Shown here one piece after another: positions 1 through 11,464 of a stretch of DNA of 64,000 bases (within the stretch, counting starts at the first letter, position 1; the number at the start of each line of letters is the position of its first letter). The stretch spans positions 29,640,001 through 29,704,000 of the forward strand of contig JARDYH010000004.1 of assembly GCA_029215795.1 (NCBI GenBank), in the 5' to 3' direction. A model generated the notes under the pieces. It ran no database searches and was not told the origin of the DNA. It saw only the letters and a list, made by a program, of their open reading frames with translations. Both the position numbers and the translations under genes were made by a program. Source of the DNA: Anniella stebbinsi (Eukaryota > Chordata > Lepidosauria > Squamata > Anniellidae).

Positions 1-149
1 CCTCCCTCCTCCCTCAGTCCACCCAGCCCTATCCCATCATGCACATCAAGCTCTGCCGGCTGTACAGGAGCAGCTGTACAGGAGTTCTCCGGCCACTCCT
101 GCCGGAGAACTCTATGACCAAATGGAATAGTACACACAGGGAGGGGGAA

Positions 150-500
150 TCAACAATAGAGCCTAACACATGACATTGTAATCAACAGGTTTCAGGATAA
201 GCAATGGAGCAGCCCGTTGTTTTCCCCCATTGGTTAATTCACCAAAATAGCGTACTGTCAGTTGTGTGTCCATTGTGGGTTGCCTGACACACGACACAAT
301 AATCAACGCAACGGACAGTTGCTCCCCACCCCCGTTGATTTTCATGTCGCCCGAACTCAGCCAGAGTATCTTAATAAGCTACTTGCAGTAGCTTATTAGC
401 CTGCTTGTGTGGTGAGGGAATGTGGGCTATTTTAAAAAAATAAGCTACTGAGTAGCTTATTAACCCATCATGGGTTATCATGACATCTGTATGCAGCAAA
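150..500. mobile_element. Remnant of inverted-repeat DNA transposon
   Basis: The segment holds local inverted repeats (two short palindromes around AATAAGCTACT) and ends in a GGGTTATCATGACATC stretch. That end resembles the terminus of the better preserved element at 22886-23403 (GGATGACACGATAACC). No coding potential is visible. It is probably a diverged non-autonomous hAT-like element; both boundaries are approximate. Confidence 0.45.
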
Positions 501-614
501 GGAGTGAGCGGCAGCATAGTGCCTGAAAGGCAGGAAAGACCCAGTGCCGTAATCAGGCCTGTAGGCACATCTGCTTCTATTCAGGTAGGGTGGTTGCTTA
601 TGTATTGCTAGAAA

Positions 615-890
615 GAGAGGACGAATGAGGGGACACGTTTGCATAAAATATGCTAATTTATATGTATCAATGTACATTTTAAAACAGTCACTATAATTTA
701 ACTAGAAATACAAGACATCTCACCATAGTGGGGACAATTGTGACCAGGTAACTTGTGTGCCTGCTCAGTCTGCTAGCGAGATGGGCATCTTCAGGGGCCC
801 TGCTCTCCTTACTTATGGTTCCTTATCTTTAAACCAGACTCAGAATGGGCAGCTGTTCAAACAAAGTAAGTTCTGCAACATAGCAGAGCT
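615..890 (-). mobile_element. Family C non-autonomous DNA transposon, minus copy
   Basis: Read on the minus strand, this matches the family C consensus recurring in the window: a block with AAAGATAAGGAACCAT, then CCATAGTGGTGAGATG-type sequence, then TTTCTAGTTAAATTATA and a TATGCAAA-rich tail. It has no coding capacity. The inner end runs into the (TA)n(CA)n tract. Confidence 0.6.
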
Positions 891-892
891 TA

Positions 893-895
<3 letters not shown>

Positions 896-949
<54 letters not shown>
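896..949. repeat. (TA)n(CA)n compound microsatellite
   Basis: About 16 AT dinucleotides are followed directly by about 10 CA units. This is an uninterrupted, probably polymorphic tract. Confidence 0.97.
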
Positions 950-1936
950 TTATAATATATTTTGTTTTGTAGCAGTTACTATCTTTCTGGTAAATATTCT
1001 TTATTTTAGAATATCCATTATTTTTTTCTTTAAAAATAATAAGGAAAAGTTATAAATAAAAAAGTATCCAGCTAAACTCTTACAGCTTACAGGTTTATTT
1101 TATTATTATTTATGTAGTGCTTCTACTGTTTACAGTATTTGAAGTGCTAAGTGTTTGGTAAGATTGCTTCAAAGTAAAGCTGTGTTCCACTGTTGTTTTT
1201 TACTTAGCGCAAATGACATCAAAGCAGAAGTAGAAGAAGAAACATACTGTAAAGCTGATTGAAGGAAGATCATTTTTGTAGTTAGTACCCAAACAACCTA
1301 TAGAACCATGAAAGAAAGGTGACAGACACTCTAGCTCATTGCACACAGTACAGCCACTGAGCTCAGCTTGGCACTTCCCTTCAGTTCAGCCACCCCTAAG
1401 GCTGGCCCGGAGAGGACTGTCCCTTATAAAGTAGGATACATAGCCACCTTATCTCCAGAAGTGACATGAACCCCCTCTCTACTGCTTGTGGCACTTGTGC
1501 CATTCTCATGCAGCAGCACCCCACCTGCCACCCTGACTAGGCTGTACTATGCTATGGTTTGGTAATTGATGGGTAAGAATGGTCACCTTTTATTTGTGCT
1601 TCGCACTCACCAGCCTAGTTCAATCATGGTGGAAAGTCTTAAACCAATTTTGGCTGGTGAAGTTGCTCTGGGGAGGTTTGGTAGGGTTTTTTAAAAAATT
1701 TGAGGGTGCTTTGGGACTCAAGTTTCCTGTTTGTGTGCCTAATTCTTCACCCCTTTATGCCTGCAAACAGATGATTAACCAAGGCACCATAAGGTCTAGT
1801 GCTCTCTACTCCAAAGGAAGGTTCTCAAGGTTGCTCTGAACATCTCATCTCTTGGGGAAGGAGGAATGTGAAGCTCTATGTTAGTGGCGTAAATGTTATT
1901 CGTTGACATCCAATGGTAAGTGACTGAACTCAAGGA
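950..1936. other. AT-rich sequence without recognised feature
   Basis: I see no gene, clear repeat boundary or splice-flanked open frame here. A short stretch near 1085-1130 (TTTATTATTATTTATGTAGTGC) resembles a LINE or SINE tail but is too short to assign. The 86-codon open frame at 1579-1839 has no recognisable motif. Confidence 0.5.
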
Positions 1937-2092
1937 ACTAGTGTGGGCTCTCCCACACTAGAGGCATTCAAGAGGCAGCTGGACAACCATCTGTCAGGGA
2001 TGCTTTAACGTGGATTCCTGCATTGAGCAGGGAGTTGGACTCGATGGCCTTATAGCCCTCTTCCAACTCTACGATTCTACGATTCTATGAAC
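1937..2092 (+). mobile_element. CR1 LINE 3' end fragment
   Basis: The segment matches the 3' end of the larger CR1 at 7700-7855. It has the codons for a GSPTLEAFKRQL-like C terminus, then a UTR with GGTTGGACTCGATGGCC-like sequence. It ends in ACGATTCTACGATTCTATG, the 8-bp ATTCTATG-type repeat typical of CR1 3' termini. It is severely 5' truncated, as usual for CR1. Confidence 0.85.
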
Positions 2093-2785
2093 TATAATAG
2101 TTTGGCAATGTGAACCCATTTCTCAGGAGTTAATCAGACTGATAGCAGAGCCCCAATGGATGGGGCTGCTATAAAAATGGCAGTGTAAATAAGGGCAATA
2201 TGAAATATTGCTTCTTGGAGCTGGAAAAACTATTGGTTGTTGAAATGGGAATTATTTTGGGGCCTCTCACATTTGGCACTGATAGGATAACCCTTTGAAG
2301 TGACTGTGTGCATATATACATGCACATGGAAAATTGATGCCAGAATTGGCTAAGCACAGACTTTCCCCAAGAACAAATTTATGGGCAGGTCCCAGTAGGA
2401 TCTAGGAGCCAACTCATGGGGTCATGTTTTGAGAAGTTAGAGCTATTGCTAGCAAGTTTTTGAAAAATTGCCTGACCCCACACTTACAGAATCATCTTAC
2501 TATGAGTGTCGGATATAAGCCTATTCTAAATTTGACACTGTGCAGTTCCTGAGGTGGCATGGTCACATGAGATGACTGTACCATGTGAACAGATGCAAGT
2601 TTGAATAAGGTCTATTTTTATTGAATTTATGGTCTCCTCTCCTCTACAAAGTAGTAGTAGTAGTAATTGCCTTGTTTAAGCTAATTATATTGCTCCTGCC
2701 ATGATAGTTTTGATAGGTGCTTCTCTCGGATCTGCCTTTTTGTCACTCTTATACCACTTTCAAATGAAAACTTATGCATATTTTG
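2093..2785. other. Unassigned intergenic or intronic sequence
   Basis: No coding frame, repeat end or RNA gene is recognised. A short (AGT)n run lies near 2650-2662. Confidence 0.4.
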
Positions 2786-2994
2786 GGCAGTATCCAACAT
2801 TGCTGCCCCACTTATGCCATTGATTAGTGCTAGCACAAGCTACCTCTAGTGCAGTACCAATAGTGTATGCTGGCATGATAGGTTTTTCAGGGAAACTAAT
2901 CCCGCCATCTTACACTATTGGCTTTGCAATAGAGGTCACTTATGCTAGTGCTACATCAGTGGTGTGAGTGGAGCAGCAGAATTGGATACTGTCC
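2786..2994. mobile_element. MITE with ~35-bp terminal inverted repeats
   Basis: The left end (GGCAGTATCCAACATTGCTG) and the complement of the right end (GGACAGTATCCAATTCTGCT) form imperfect terminal inverted repeats around a short non-coding interior. The length of about 210 bp fits a non-autonomous DNA transposon. I could not identify a target-site duplication. Confidence 0.7.
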
Positions 2995-3024
2995 TTGTGC
3001 TCCCCAGTTTGCATATCTAAATTC

Positions 3025-3205
3025 AGACTGTGGCCCACCATTTGCACATTCCAAGATTATCAAAGGTCCATCTAGTTGTAGATTTAGTTTTCAACAGCAA
3101 CCAGAAATCCACAAGTAGGGCAAGAAAGTGATGACTATTCTCTGTTGCTTGTCACCAGGCTCCATTAATCAGAGATACACTGCTTTGGAATATGGAAGAT
3201 CTGGA
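3025..3205 (-). mobile_element. Diverged CR1 3' region, minus strand
   Basis: On the minus strand this matches the 3' region of the CR1 subtype seen at 58260-58490. Recognisable parts are the complement of TGTGGCCCACCA, GTCCATCTAGT and CCAGAAATCCACAAG. It is old and interrupted. Confidence 0.55.
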
Positions 3206-3889
3206 GATTCTGACTCATAGCTGTTGATAGACCCATTCTCTCTCCTCATATGTATATCTGTACTTCAGTGTCTGAATAACTCTTAAGCGTCATAAAAACG
3301 CTGACAACTTTAATGCAAACCAGGTAAGCGTGGTTGCAAAAAAAAAAAGTAGCTGCAGGTGCTTTAGAGAAACATAAAAGAGAATTTCCCAGTGGGTTTC
3401 TGAGGAGAAGCAGAAATGCCTTCCTTCCCTGCTAAGCTCTGCCCTTATAAAAAAATGTAACCGTGCGTTACATAGATGCGCACACATACAGCGTACACAC
3501 CTGGAGATGCTGGATTTAGAGGGATGTTCAGGAATTCCTTAGCAAAGGCCAACCCTGGTTTCTGGCTTGCATCAAACATGCTCTGATCTTCAGCCAATGA
3601 AACGATGGGAAGCACAATTGGAGTTCAAGATTCTACCAGCTTGCAAAAATGTGTAGGAATATTCAGTATGATCCTTGGAACAGAATGGAAGAAGGATTTA
3701 TTGTGTATGGCCAAAGAATTTTGCCACCTCTCAATCCATACATTACGCAAACACACAATCAAGCATTGTAATGTATGTTTCAATACTTATAACATGGATC
3801 ATGGTTAAAATCAAGATTAAAATATCAAAATTAAAAATCCATATCAGCCATAATTTCTACCCATGTAAATCCATCCAGTTCAATTGGTA
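3206..3889. other. Unassigned sequence
   Basis: I recognise nothing here. Open frames up to 71 codons lack motifs and splice context. Confidence 0.4.
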
Positions 3890-3972
3890 ATTATTATTTT
3901 TATTTATTACATTTATATACCTCCCCATAGCCAAAGCTCTCTGGGTGGTTTACAAAAACAATTTGTTTAAAA
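3890..3972 (-). mobile_element. LINE 3' tail (L2-like), minus strand
   Basis: On the minus strand it reads as a GTAAACCACCCAGAGAGCTTTGGCTATGGGG-type tail ending in ATAAATAAA. The same tail closes the L2-like segment at 60600-60905 on the plus strand. Only the tail is kept. Confidence 0.65.
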
Positions 3973-4294
3973 ATGCACACATGATTTTTCAAGTCATTTT
4001 GTCAATAAGGCCACTACATAACTGATAAAACTGATTATCCGTAAGTAGTTCAATCACAATGTCCCTATTAAGATGCAACTGCAGGAAGGGTGGTTCTGGA
4101 AACCATGGAGCGGGGGGAGTTAGTGAAACCACGACACATGCACCCATCTCATGACAGGGAACCGTGCGACCAGCGTGGTTTACTTCTGTTCCCCACTTCA
4201 TAGTTAGTCCCCTGGCCTCCCGCTACCACAGCCAGTTATTTCAGTAACTATCATGTCCGTTGCTATGTGACGGCAACCAGAGCAGCTGCAATTT

Positions 4295-4390
4295 TATTTA
4301 TTTCTTTATTTGTGGCATTTATATACTGCTGAATATAATAAAATCTCTCAGTAGTTCACAATATTTAAATATAAAATATTATTTTAGAGT
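4295..4390 (-). mobile_element. LINE 3' tail, minus strand
   Basis: ATTTATTTCTTTATTTG followed by GGCATTTATATACTGCTGAAT and CTCTCAGTAGTTCACAA is the reverse of the common squamate LINE tail (…GTGAACCGCC…TATAAAT…AAATAA). It is short and diverged. Confidence 0.5.
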
Positions 4391-4434
4391 ATCGCCAGAA
4401 GTGCTGGACATTCTAGGTGTCTGACTCTATGTGT

Positions 4435-4800
4435 CTGACCGTATAATCCACCCTGCACACTCAGGTCCTCTGGGAAGAATTTACTTCAATCAGCCAGTAC
4501 TAGGCTGACGAGTGTTACTCAGAGGACCTTCTCTTCTGTCGCTCCCAGACTGTGGAGTGGCCGGCCGGGAGATATTCAACAACTTAACAGTCTTCTTGAA
4601 TTTAAGAGAGCCGTGAAGACTGATCTCTTCCAGCAGGCCTACCTAGTTGAACTTTAAGATGTTTTTAATAATGTATTAGTTTAATTTGTTTTTAATGTTT
4701 TATCTATTTTGTGGTCTTTGTATTTATATTTATTGTTGTTTCCCGCCTTGATCCAGAGGGAGAGGCGGATAAGAAATAAATATATTATGATGATGATGGT
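4435..4800 (+). mobile_element. L2-like LINE, C-terminal ORF end and 3' UTR
   Basis: The reading frame near 4530-4660 keeps the conserved C-terminal block of L2-type ORF2: a short hydrophobic stretch, PRLWSGLPGDIQQLNSL, then FKRAVKTDLFQQAYL and a stop. An AT-rich UTR follows, with CCCGCCTTGATCCAGAGG and an AAATAAATA tail. The RT and endonuclease domains are missing (5' truncation), so it cannot move on its own. Confidence 0.7.
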
Positions 4801-4875
4801 CGCTGCGTTTTCACACAAAATGGCTGCTTTTAACCATGGTGAGCAGGGTTAACAATCAATCTACCAGGACTTGAT

Positions 4876-4902
4876 AAACAAACAAACAAACAAACAAACA
4901 AA
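4876..4902. repeat. (CAAA)n simple repeat
   Basis: About seven tandem ACAA units. Confidence 0.9.
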
Positions 4903-4979
4903 CTTTAAAAGCCACAGTTTGTGCTGTCAGATGGTTGGGAGTAGACGAAACTCTTAACTTAGTGCTGAAAAGACAACAA

Positions 4980-5627
4980 TGTTGGCACCAGGTGGATCTC
5001 ACTATGGAGAACATTCTATAATTGCGGGGGCCACCACTTAAAAGTTTTCTCCTACTGTTGCCATCCTCTGAACCTCACTCAGGGAAGGCTTTCAGAGGAG
5101 GGCCTGAGATATTGACAATAGTGTATGGGTAGGTTCATAAAGGGAGAGGCTCTCTGTGAAATGCTGCATTCCTGAGCCATGTAAGGCTTTGTAGGTTAAA
5201 ACCAACACCTTGCATTGGGCTCAGAAACATGCAGGCAGCTTGTGCAAATGATCCAGAATCAGTTTTATATACTCAGACCTGGTCCCCACTATCAATATGA
5301 CTGTCACATTTTCCACAAGCTGCAGCTTCCAAATCATCTTCAAAGACAGCCCCATATAGAGTACATTGCAGCAATCTAACCTGAAGGTTATCAAAACAGA
5401 CTACTGTAGCCGAGTTATCCCTGGGCCACTAGCCGAAGCTGGTAGAAAGCATTTTGTGCCAATGAGGCCACCTGAGCTTCAAGTGACAATTATGAGTCCA
5501 GAAGACCCTCTAAGCTATGAACCTGCTCCTTCAGGGAGGAGAACAACCCCATCCAGAACAGATTGAACACCACCCATCCAATCTGAAAAACCACCCACTA
5601 AAAGCATCTTGGTCTTGTCTGGATTGC
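4980..5627 (-). pseudogene. L2-like LINE ORF2 fragment, minus strand
   Basis: On the minus strand from 5627 downward the translation begins NPDKTKMLLVGG, then SVLDGV and a segment matching ALVTSRLDYCNALY-type L2 sequence. This is the region downstream of the RT catalytic core in L2-type non-LTR retrotransposons. Stops and frameshifts break it, and the part near 5090-5200 gives the HGLGP-like block. It abuts the plus-strand CR1 at 5628, so one of the two inserted beside or into the other. Confidence 0.75.
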
Positions 5628-7855
5628 ATTTGTGTTTAATGGCTTAGTGCCAACAAAGTTCTTGATTTTAAAGGAAGCAAAAGCTGAATGTAGCCATACG
5701 CGTACCCTGGATTTCAGGAAAGCCGATTTTAATAAACTCAGAGCTATGATAAGTAAAGTCCCATGGCAAGTGACCCTAACAAGAAAAGGAGTCCAAGATG
5801 GGTGGGAGTTTTTAAAAAAGGAAATTTTAGAGGCCCAATTACAAACAATTCCAACAAGGAAAAAAGATAGAAGACAACAGAAGAAACCAATGTGGCTCCA
5901 CAAAAAGCTTAGAGATGACCTGAAAATAAAAAAGGATACATATAGGAAGTGGAAGGAAGGCCAGGCTACAAAAGAAGAGTACAAACAAGTAGCACAGAAG
6001 TGCCAGAATGGTATCAGGAAGGCTAAAGCTGAGAATGAGCTGAGGCTAGCAAGGGATGCTAAAAGCAATAAAAAGGCTTTCTTCAGATACGTGAATAGTA
6101 AAAGACAGAGGAAAGAAATGGTGGTTCAACTGCTTCATGAGGATGGCAAATTGGTAACAGATGACAAAGAAAAGGCCGAAGTGCTCAATTCCTACTTTGG
6201 CTCAGTCTTCTCTCAAAGCTGGTCTATGACCCCCTGGAAAAAGTGAAATACAAGCTGTCGGGGCAGGATTGCAGCTTGAGATTGATAAACAAATGGTCAA
6301 GGAACACCTAATTTCTTTGAATGAGTTCAAATCTCCAGGGCCCGATGAACTGCATCCTAGAGTAATAAAGGAGCTGGCAGAAGAACTCTCAGAACTACTG
6401 TCTATTATCTTTGCGAAATCATGGAAGACAGGTGAAGTGCCGGATGACTGGAGGAGGGCTAATGTTGTCCCTATCTGCAAAAAGCAGGAACCTGGGAACT
6501 ACAGACCAGTCAGTCTGACATCTATCCCTGGGAAAATTTTGGAGCAGATTATAAAGAAGTCACTCTGTAAACACCTTGAAAACTATTCAGTGATGACTAG
6601 AAGCCAGCATGGATTTGTCAAGAACAAATCCTGTCAGACTAATCTGATCTCATGTTTTGATAGGATAACCTCCCTTGTGGACTGTGGGAATGCTGTGGAT
6701 AAAGTATATCTTGACTTCAGCAAAGGTTTTGACAAAGTGCCCCATGACATTATGATTCACAAACTAGAGAAAAGTGGGCTAGATGGAACAACTATTAGGT
6801 GGATCCACAGTTAGCTACAGAATCGGACTCAAAGAGTGCTTATTAATGGTACCTTTTCACACTGGGGGAGGTAACGAGCGGGGTACCGCAGGGCTCAGTC
6901 CTGGGCCCAGTGCTCTTCAACATTTTTATTAATGATTTGGATGAGGAGGTGCAGGGAATGCATATCAAATTTGCAGACGACACAAAATTGGGCAGGATCG
7001 CTAATACCCTGGAGGACAGAAACAAACTCCAAAGTGATCTTGATAGACTGGAGCGCTGGGCTGAAAACAACAGGATGAAATTTAATAGGGATAAATGCCA
7101 AGTTCTACACCTAGGAAAAAGAAACCAAATGCACAGTACAAGAGGGGGGATACTTGGCTCAGCAATACTACAAGCGAGAAAGATCTTGGAATTGTTGTAG
7201 ATCACAAGCTGAATATGAGCCAACAGTGTGATGTGGCTGCAAAAAAACAAAACAAAAAAACAAATGCTATCTTGGGCTGCATTAATAGAAGTAAAGCTTC
7301 CAAATCATGTGAGGTACTGGTTCCCCTCTATTTGGCACTGGTTAGGCCTCATCTTGAGTATTGCGTCCAGTTCTGGGCTCCACACTTCAAGAAGGATGCA
7401 GACAACTGGAGTGTGTTCAGAGGAGGGCAACAAGGATGATTAGAGGTCTAGAAACAAAGCCCTATGAGGAGAGATTGAAAGAACTGGGCATGTTTAGCCT
7501 GGAGAAGAGAAGATTGAGGTGAGACATGATAGCACTCTTCAAATACTTGAAAGGTTATCACACAGAGGAGGGCCAGGATCTCTTCTCGATCAACCCAGAG
7601 TGCAGGACACGGAATAATGGGCTCTTACAGGAAATCAGATTCCAGCTGGACATCAGGAAAAACTTCCTGACTGTTAGAGCAATACGACAATGGAACCAAT
7701 TACCTAGGGAGGTCGTGGGCTCTCCCACATTAGAGGCATTCAAGAGGCAGCTGACAGCCATCTGACAGGTATGCTTTAAGGCAGATTCCTGCATTGAGCA
7801 GGGGGTTGGACTCGATGGCCTTATAGGCCCCTTCCAGCTCTACTCTATGATATGA
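5628..7855 (+). pseudogene. CR1 LINE ORF2, 5'-truncated and frameshifted
   Basis: This is the largest LINE in the window. Its ORF2 encoded a reverse transcriptase for target-primed retrotransposition. Conserved blocks appear in order but in different frames. At 5632-6243 lies the linker with KKAFFRYVNSK and VLNSYFGSVFS. At 6269-6814 lies the RT domain with SPGPDELHPRV, NYRPVSLTSIPGKILE and the DFSKGFDKVPHDIM motif. Further on are the GPVLFNIFINDLDE region and the catalytic FADD at about 6973-6984. The C-terminal region with [13 protein letters not shown] and WNQLPREVVGSPTLEAFKR follows at 7095-7765. The UTR ends in CTCTACTCTATGATATGA, a decayed CR1 tail. A stop at 6244 and at least four frame changes make it inactive. 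The endonuclease domain is absent. Confidence 0.93.
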
Positions 7856-8079
7856 AATCCTTCAATAATGAAGATATAATTTGCCAGTTTATTTCCACAT
7901 TTCTGTGCCCAACCCCTGCCCTTCATTGTTCCAGCAAACAAAATTTGATAGGGCTGGAATAAATGTGCTCTTTCATGGATGTTACCAATGCTCAACAAGA
8001 AGATAAAACACCCTGGAAGGCACTGCAAATGAATACAACATCCTGTTCTCTGGAAACATAATTATCACCGCAATCATCA
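7856..8079. other. Unassigned sequence
   Basis: No recognised feature. Confidence 0.4.
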
Positions 8080-8310
8080 AGGATGTGGCAGTGGAACTAA
8101 TGTAGTGGAATGGATAGATGGTTGTGCTTGAAATGAGAGCAGCTGGGTTGAATCCCTGCTCAGTCAGAAATTCTCTAGATAGTGCCATATGTTACTTCCT
8201 CTCAGCCCAATATACCTCAAAGGGTTGAGGATAACATGGGTGAAACCCATATTTTCTGGCCTTACCTCTTTGGGGGAATGGTGGGGTGCAAATGTGAAAA
8301 ATAAAAATAC
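8080..8310 (+). mobile_element. Diverged tRNA-derived SINE (Sauria-like)
   Basis: The order of blocks matches the intact SINEs at 34131 and 61437: GTAGTGGAATGG, GGGTTGAATCCC (box B-like), CTCAGCCCAAT, CCTCAAAGGGTTG and GGATAACATG. The A-rich end near 8300 would be its 3' end. It is old, and the box A region is weak. Confidence 0.55.
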
Positions 8311-8365
8311 TTTATTCAGTGCCACTCTATATCTGAACAGGTTGCACCTTGCTGTGCAAAGACTT

Positions 8366-8500
8366 GGGCAGGATCTACACTACTGCTTTAAAACGGTTTA
8401 TAACAGTAGTGACAACTGCTGGGGCCCAGGACACACTCCTCATATAGTTTTCAAAATGTTTTCAAAGTGTCATATCCTGCTTGATGTAGCTCTGGCCTTG
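8366..8500. mobile_element. Partial MITE with TCTACAC-type terminus
   Basis: It starts GGGCAGGATCTACACTACTG, then AAACGGTTTATAACAGTAGTG. This is the same terminus as the full palindromic MITE at 63453-63646, and CTGGGGCCCAGGAC corresponds to its interior. The right terminal repeat is lost or rearranged. Confidence 0.65.
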
Positions 8501-9310
8501 GAGAATTATGGGTTGGAACCAACTATTGTATCTTTGATTACTGCCTACCGGGGTGCCCACTAGATTGCTGCCCACAGCCACACATCAGAGCTGCTATTCT
8601 GTGAGCCGATCCCATACAGTAGAAAGCTCCATCTCAATTAGGCAACACATGAGTGGGGTTGATCACATGGGTCTGCCGCATGGACTCACACCTGGAGGAT
8701 AGGCCACAAACTCTTTTGACCCAATTACCATATTTGGCTGGTGTCTTGGGGATCGGCTGCCGGAATGCCCCTGCGCTGCCTCTGGGTGGGGAGAAGAGTC
8801 TCCCTTTTGCTAGGGGGAAGTTCTCCCTTCCCTTGGTTCAATCCCCGCGAGGGGAGAACCGCCAGGGAAGGAGAGGCAGATGCAACTGCGGTGCCCCCCT
8901 GATCCATATAAACCCTATGCAGGAGCGAAACTGTGGGGTTTGGGGGGCTCACGGCACTAATGTGCCATTGTCAAGGCACATTGTCAAGGCACACACACAC
9001 ACACACATACAGATGAAAGCTGAAAGCTGAAAGCAGCTTGTGGTTGCAGATATCTTGCTCTGGGCATCTGTCGTGTCGTGGATCTGTAGAAGTGACTGCT
9101 GTTTGTTGCTGCTTGTGCTGAGCTTGTATATTTCTGAATAAAGCAAACATTACAAAAAGCCTAAGTCCCCAGTATTCTCTCCTCTGAAAGAAACCCAAAG
9201 TAGGTAGCACTTTCCCCCTCTTACCCCTTCAGGGCAGCAGGGAGCATTCAACAATCTGATGTCATTTGATCACGTGATGAATCAGATTGGTGGTAATAAA
9301 TGGAGACATA
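8501..9310. other. Mostly unassigned; (CA)n and a possible LTR end
   Basis: A (CA)n tract lies at 8990-9007. Around 9090-9220 there is a polyadenylation-like GAATAAAGC followed by a U5-like stretch, which could be the end of a solo LTR. I cannot find TG/CA ends or a target duplication, so this remains open. The 8650-8990 stretch is moderately GC-rich with no recognised coding or repeat identity. Confidence 0.35.
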
Positions 9311-9898
9311 GAGCCAATCTACACGCTAGGTTTTTAATGTTTTATAAGGGTTATGAAAACTCTTTGGGCCACATGATGCACTACCTATAACGTTGTATAT
9401 CTGAGGTTTTTAAAAACTCACTTCAGCTATATACAACGGTTTCACTTTTAATAAATCATTTTAAGTAAAATAATGTGCCCTTCCTTACCATTTGTGATTC
9501 ATGGGGGTAGTGCTTCGTTTACTGGTGCCCAAATGCTTAGCAGTTGATTGGTGGGGAAGAAAGCGGGGCTAAGGAGGAAGTGGGCGAGTGAACTACAACA
9601 TCCACAGTTCTTAGCCCTATGCTCATTGAAAGCTAGGGAATGACAGAGGAACTAAGGAGGAAGTGGGTGACTGAACTACAACACCCATAATGCCTTGCCC
9701 TAAACTCATTGTAAAAACGAAACTGAAAGAGATGGGGAAGAAGAGTGTGTGACTGCACACACCGCTTTAAAGACTGAAGAATTTTTCTCCTGTAACGTGA
9801 GTACTCAGTAATGTGGCCTAAGACGTTTTAGAACACACCTATTTGGAACGTTTTAAAATACTATTTAAAACGTTCCAAGGGACTGTGTAGATAGGCTC
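9311..9898. mobile_element. 588-bp MITE, GAGCCWATCTACAC termini
   Basis: The left end GAGCCAATCTACAC and the complement of the right end GAGCCTATCTACAC form near-perfect terminal repeats. The interior is non-coding. It contains two diverged tandem copies of a segment with AAGGAGGAAGTGGG and GAACTACAAC (about 9570-9720), and it ends in an AAACGTT-rich inverted stretch. The TCTACAC signature is shared with the MITEs at 19678, 36774, 41209 and 63453. Confidence 0.8.
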
Positions 9899-10534
9899 CT
9901 GTTCGAAACTGGAGTGAATTTGCATGATGGGTGATGAAAAGCTGCTGGTTATTGCACTCACTACTGCTTGCATATGCTCAGGTGAGACATACCGCTCAGC
10001 GTCAGTTCACACATGTGTGTTTGTCACTTGATGACTGCAACGTCAAGTAATGATTTGCATGTTTAAAACAGCTTCACAGATGGAAACCCCCACAGATGGG
10101 TTTTTGTATCATCTGTCATTTCTTCCAAGACAATACTCTTCAGTGGAGGCATTCAAACCATGTTCTGGGGCTGACCCCTGACTCAAATGAAGTCCTGGCA
10201 GGGATCCATTTAAGGAGACTTGGGGTCTTCTGTCAGAAGTAATTGGAGATACCTCATTTGCTGAACATTTCTCAATGCAACATTTATTAAAAGACATAGG
10301 AGCCTGCTTTATGGCCTGAATTTTTTAACCACATTGAACAGTTGTAAACCACTTTGTACCCTGGCACTTTTGGTCTATGGCTATGAGATGCAACGTGTCA
10401 ATCATGTTGTAGAAAAAATGACTAATGATCTGTTTGATATGTGTTGCATCTTTAAGGTAAGGCATGACATCATGCTGTTTATACAGTCTTCTCTCTAGCT
10501 TTCTGTGGATGCTGAACTTCTCTTGGATTTGGAT

Positions 10535-10700
10535 GGGACCTTGAATGCCATATAGTCCAATCCCCTGCTCAATGTAGGAAATCCAGAGCTAGGGCATCCC
10601 CAACAGACAGCTGTCCAGCCTCTGCTGGATGATCTCCAGCAAGGGAGAGTCTACTACTCTGCTAGGTAGAAGGCCCTCTTGATGGTGTCGCATTTGCCTG
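10535..10700 (-). mobile_element. CR1 3' end, minus strand
   Basis: On the minus strand this matches the CR1 3' region of 7700-7855, with the complements of CCAATCCCCTGCTCAATG and CAGACAGCTGTCCAGCCTC. It lies next to an inverted SINE. 9899-10534 holds nothing I recognise. Confidence 0.75.
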
Positions 10701-10714
10701 GAGTTAGATGTTTA

Positions 10715-10895
10715 TTTATTTCTGTATTTCTGTATTTTTCACATTTAAATCCCACCATTTTTCCTCTTGCAAGGAACCTAAGGTGGTTTACATGATTCTC
10801 CTTTCTATTTGATCCTAACAACAACCCTGTGAGGTAGTTAGGCTAAGAGTCAGTGACTGGCCCAAAGTCACCCAGGAGATCCAGGTTCTAGTCCC
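10715..10895 (-). mobile_element. Sauria-type SINE fragment, minus strand
   Basis: On the minus strand it carries the body of the SINE seen at 61437-61676. Complements of AACCTAAGGTGG, TCCTAACAACAACCCTGTGAGG and GTGACTGGCCCAAAGTCAC correspond to GCCGCCTTGGGTTCC, CACAGGGTTGTTG and the Ser-like middle. The tRNA head is incomplete. A short plus-oriented SINE-like stretch (GTTCTAGTCCC…CTCACTGGGTGACTT) follows at about 10880-10930. Confidence 0.7.
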
Positions 10896-10977
10896 TACTT
10901 GACCATCAAACTCACTGGGTGACTTGAGAGAAGACATTGTCAATACTGTGGGACTCTTTCCTCACTCATATATGGGC

Positions 10978-11093
10978 CCCATAGAGTAGACCCATTGAAG
11001 TGAATTGGATTTCAGTTAGTCATGACTAACTTAAGTTCCATTAATTTCAATGGGTCTACTCTAAATAGGACTAACATTGGGATAGACCCTATA
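10978..11093. mobile_element. Short hairpin MITE (GTAGACCCATTGAA)
   Basis: GAGTAGACCCATTGAAGTG and its complement (CATTTCAATGGGTCTACTC-type) flank TTAGTCATGACTAA, giving an almost complete foldback. The same family recurs at 27262-27360. Confidence 0.75.
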
Positions 11094-11164
11094 AACGTCA
11101 TCCGGTGTGTGTGTGGGGAATTACATTGCCCTAGTGTTGCTTTGGCCTCCTGCTGTTGTCCCAC

Positions 11165-11455
11165 AATAGCAACGAACAGCTTCCTCTTTCTTCACACCAG
11201 GAAGAAAGAGGAAGCAAGCAAGGACCACATGGCCCATTCAGTGGGCGTTTTTATCGCGCTGCTTCTCCTGCACACAGCAGGAAATGGCAGCAAGTTTCGC
11301 AATAGCCCCCAAAATCAGATTTTCTCTGTCTTATTTTATGATGGAAAAAAGACCAGAAGGAGTGTGAGATGCACAGGAGGTGGATGTTGTCGTCAAAAGG
11401 ACCCAAGAAAAACCGTGAGTGGCTAGGAACAAGCATGTGATAAAATGCTTGTCAA
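11165..11455 (+). mobile_element. Partial copy of the GAGCTTCATCAGATG MITE
   Basis: GGCCCATTCAGTGGGCG, CTGCACACAGCAGGAAATGG and the GTGATAAAATGC end match the reverse of the complete element at 52951-53311. Both copies show a short shared open frame (MAHSVG…LLLHTAGNG), but it breaks differently in each. I take it as chance, not a gene. Confidence 0.7.
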
Positions 11456-11464
11456 ATGACGCTG

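Noticed and set aside
5598..6068. 156-codon open frame on the minus strand
   Set aside because: It is antisense to the CR1 ORF2, which gives clear RT-related blocks on the plus strand.
11022..11426. 134-codon open frame with LLLHTAGNG
   Set aside because: The same stretch occurs in the MITE at 52951-53311, where the frame diverges, so it is repeat-derived.
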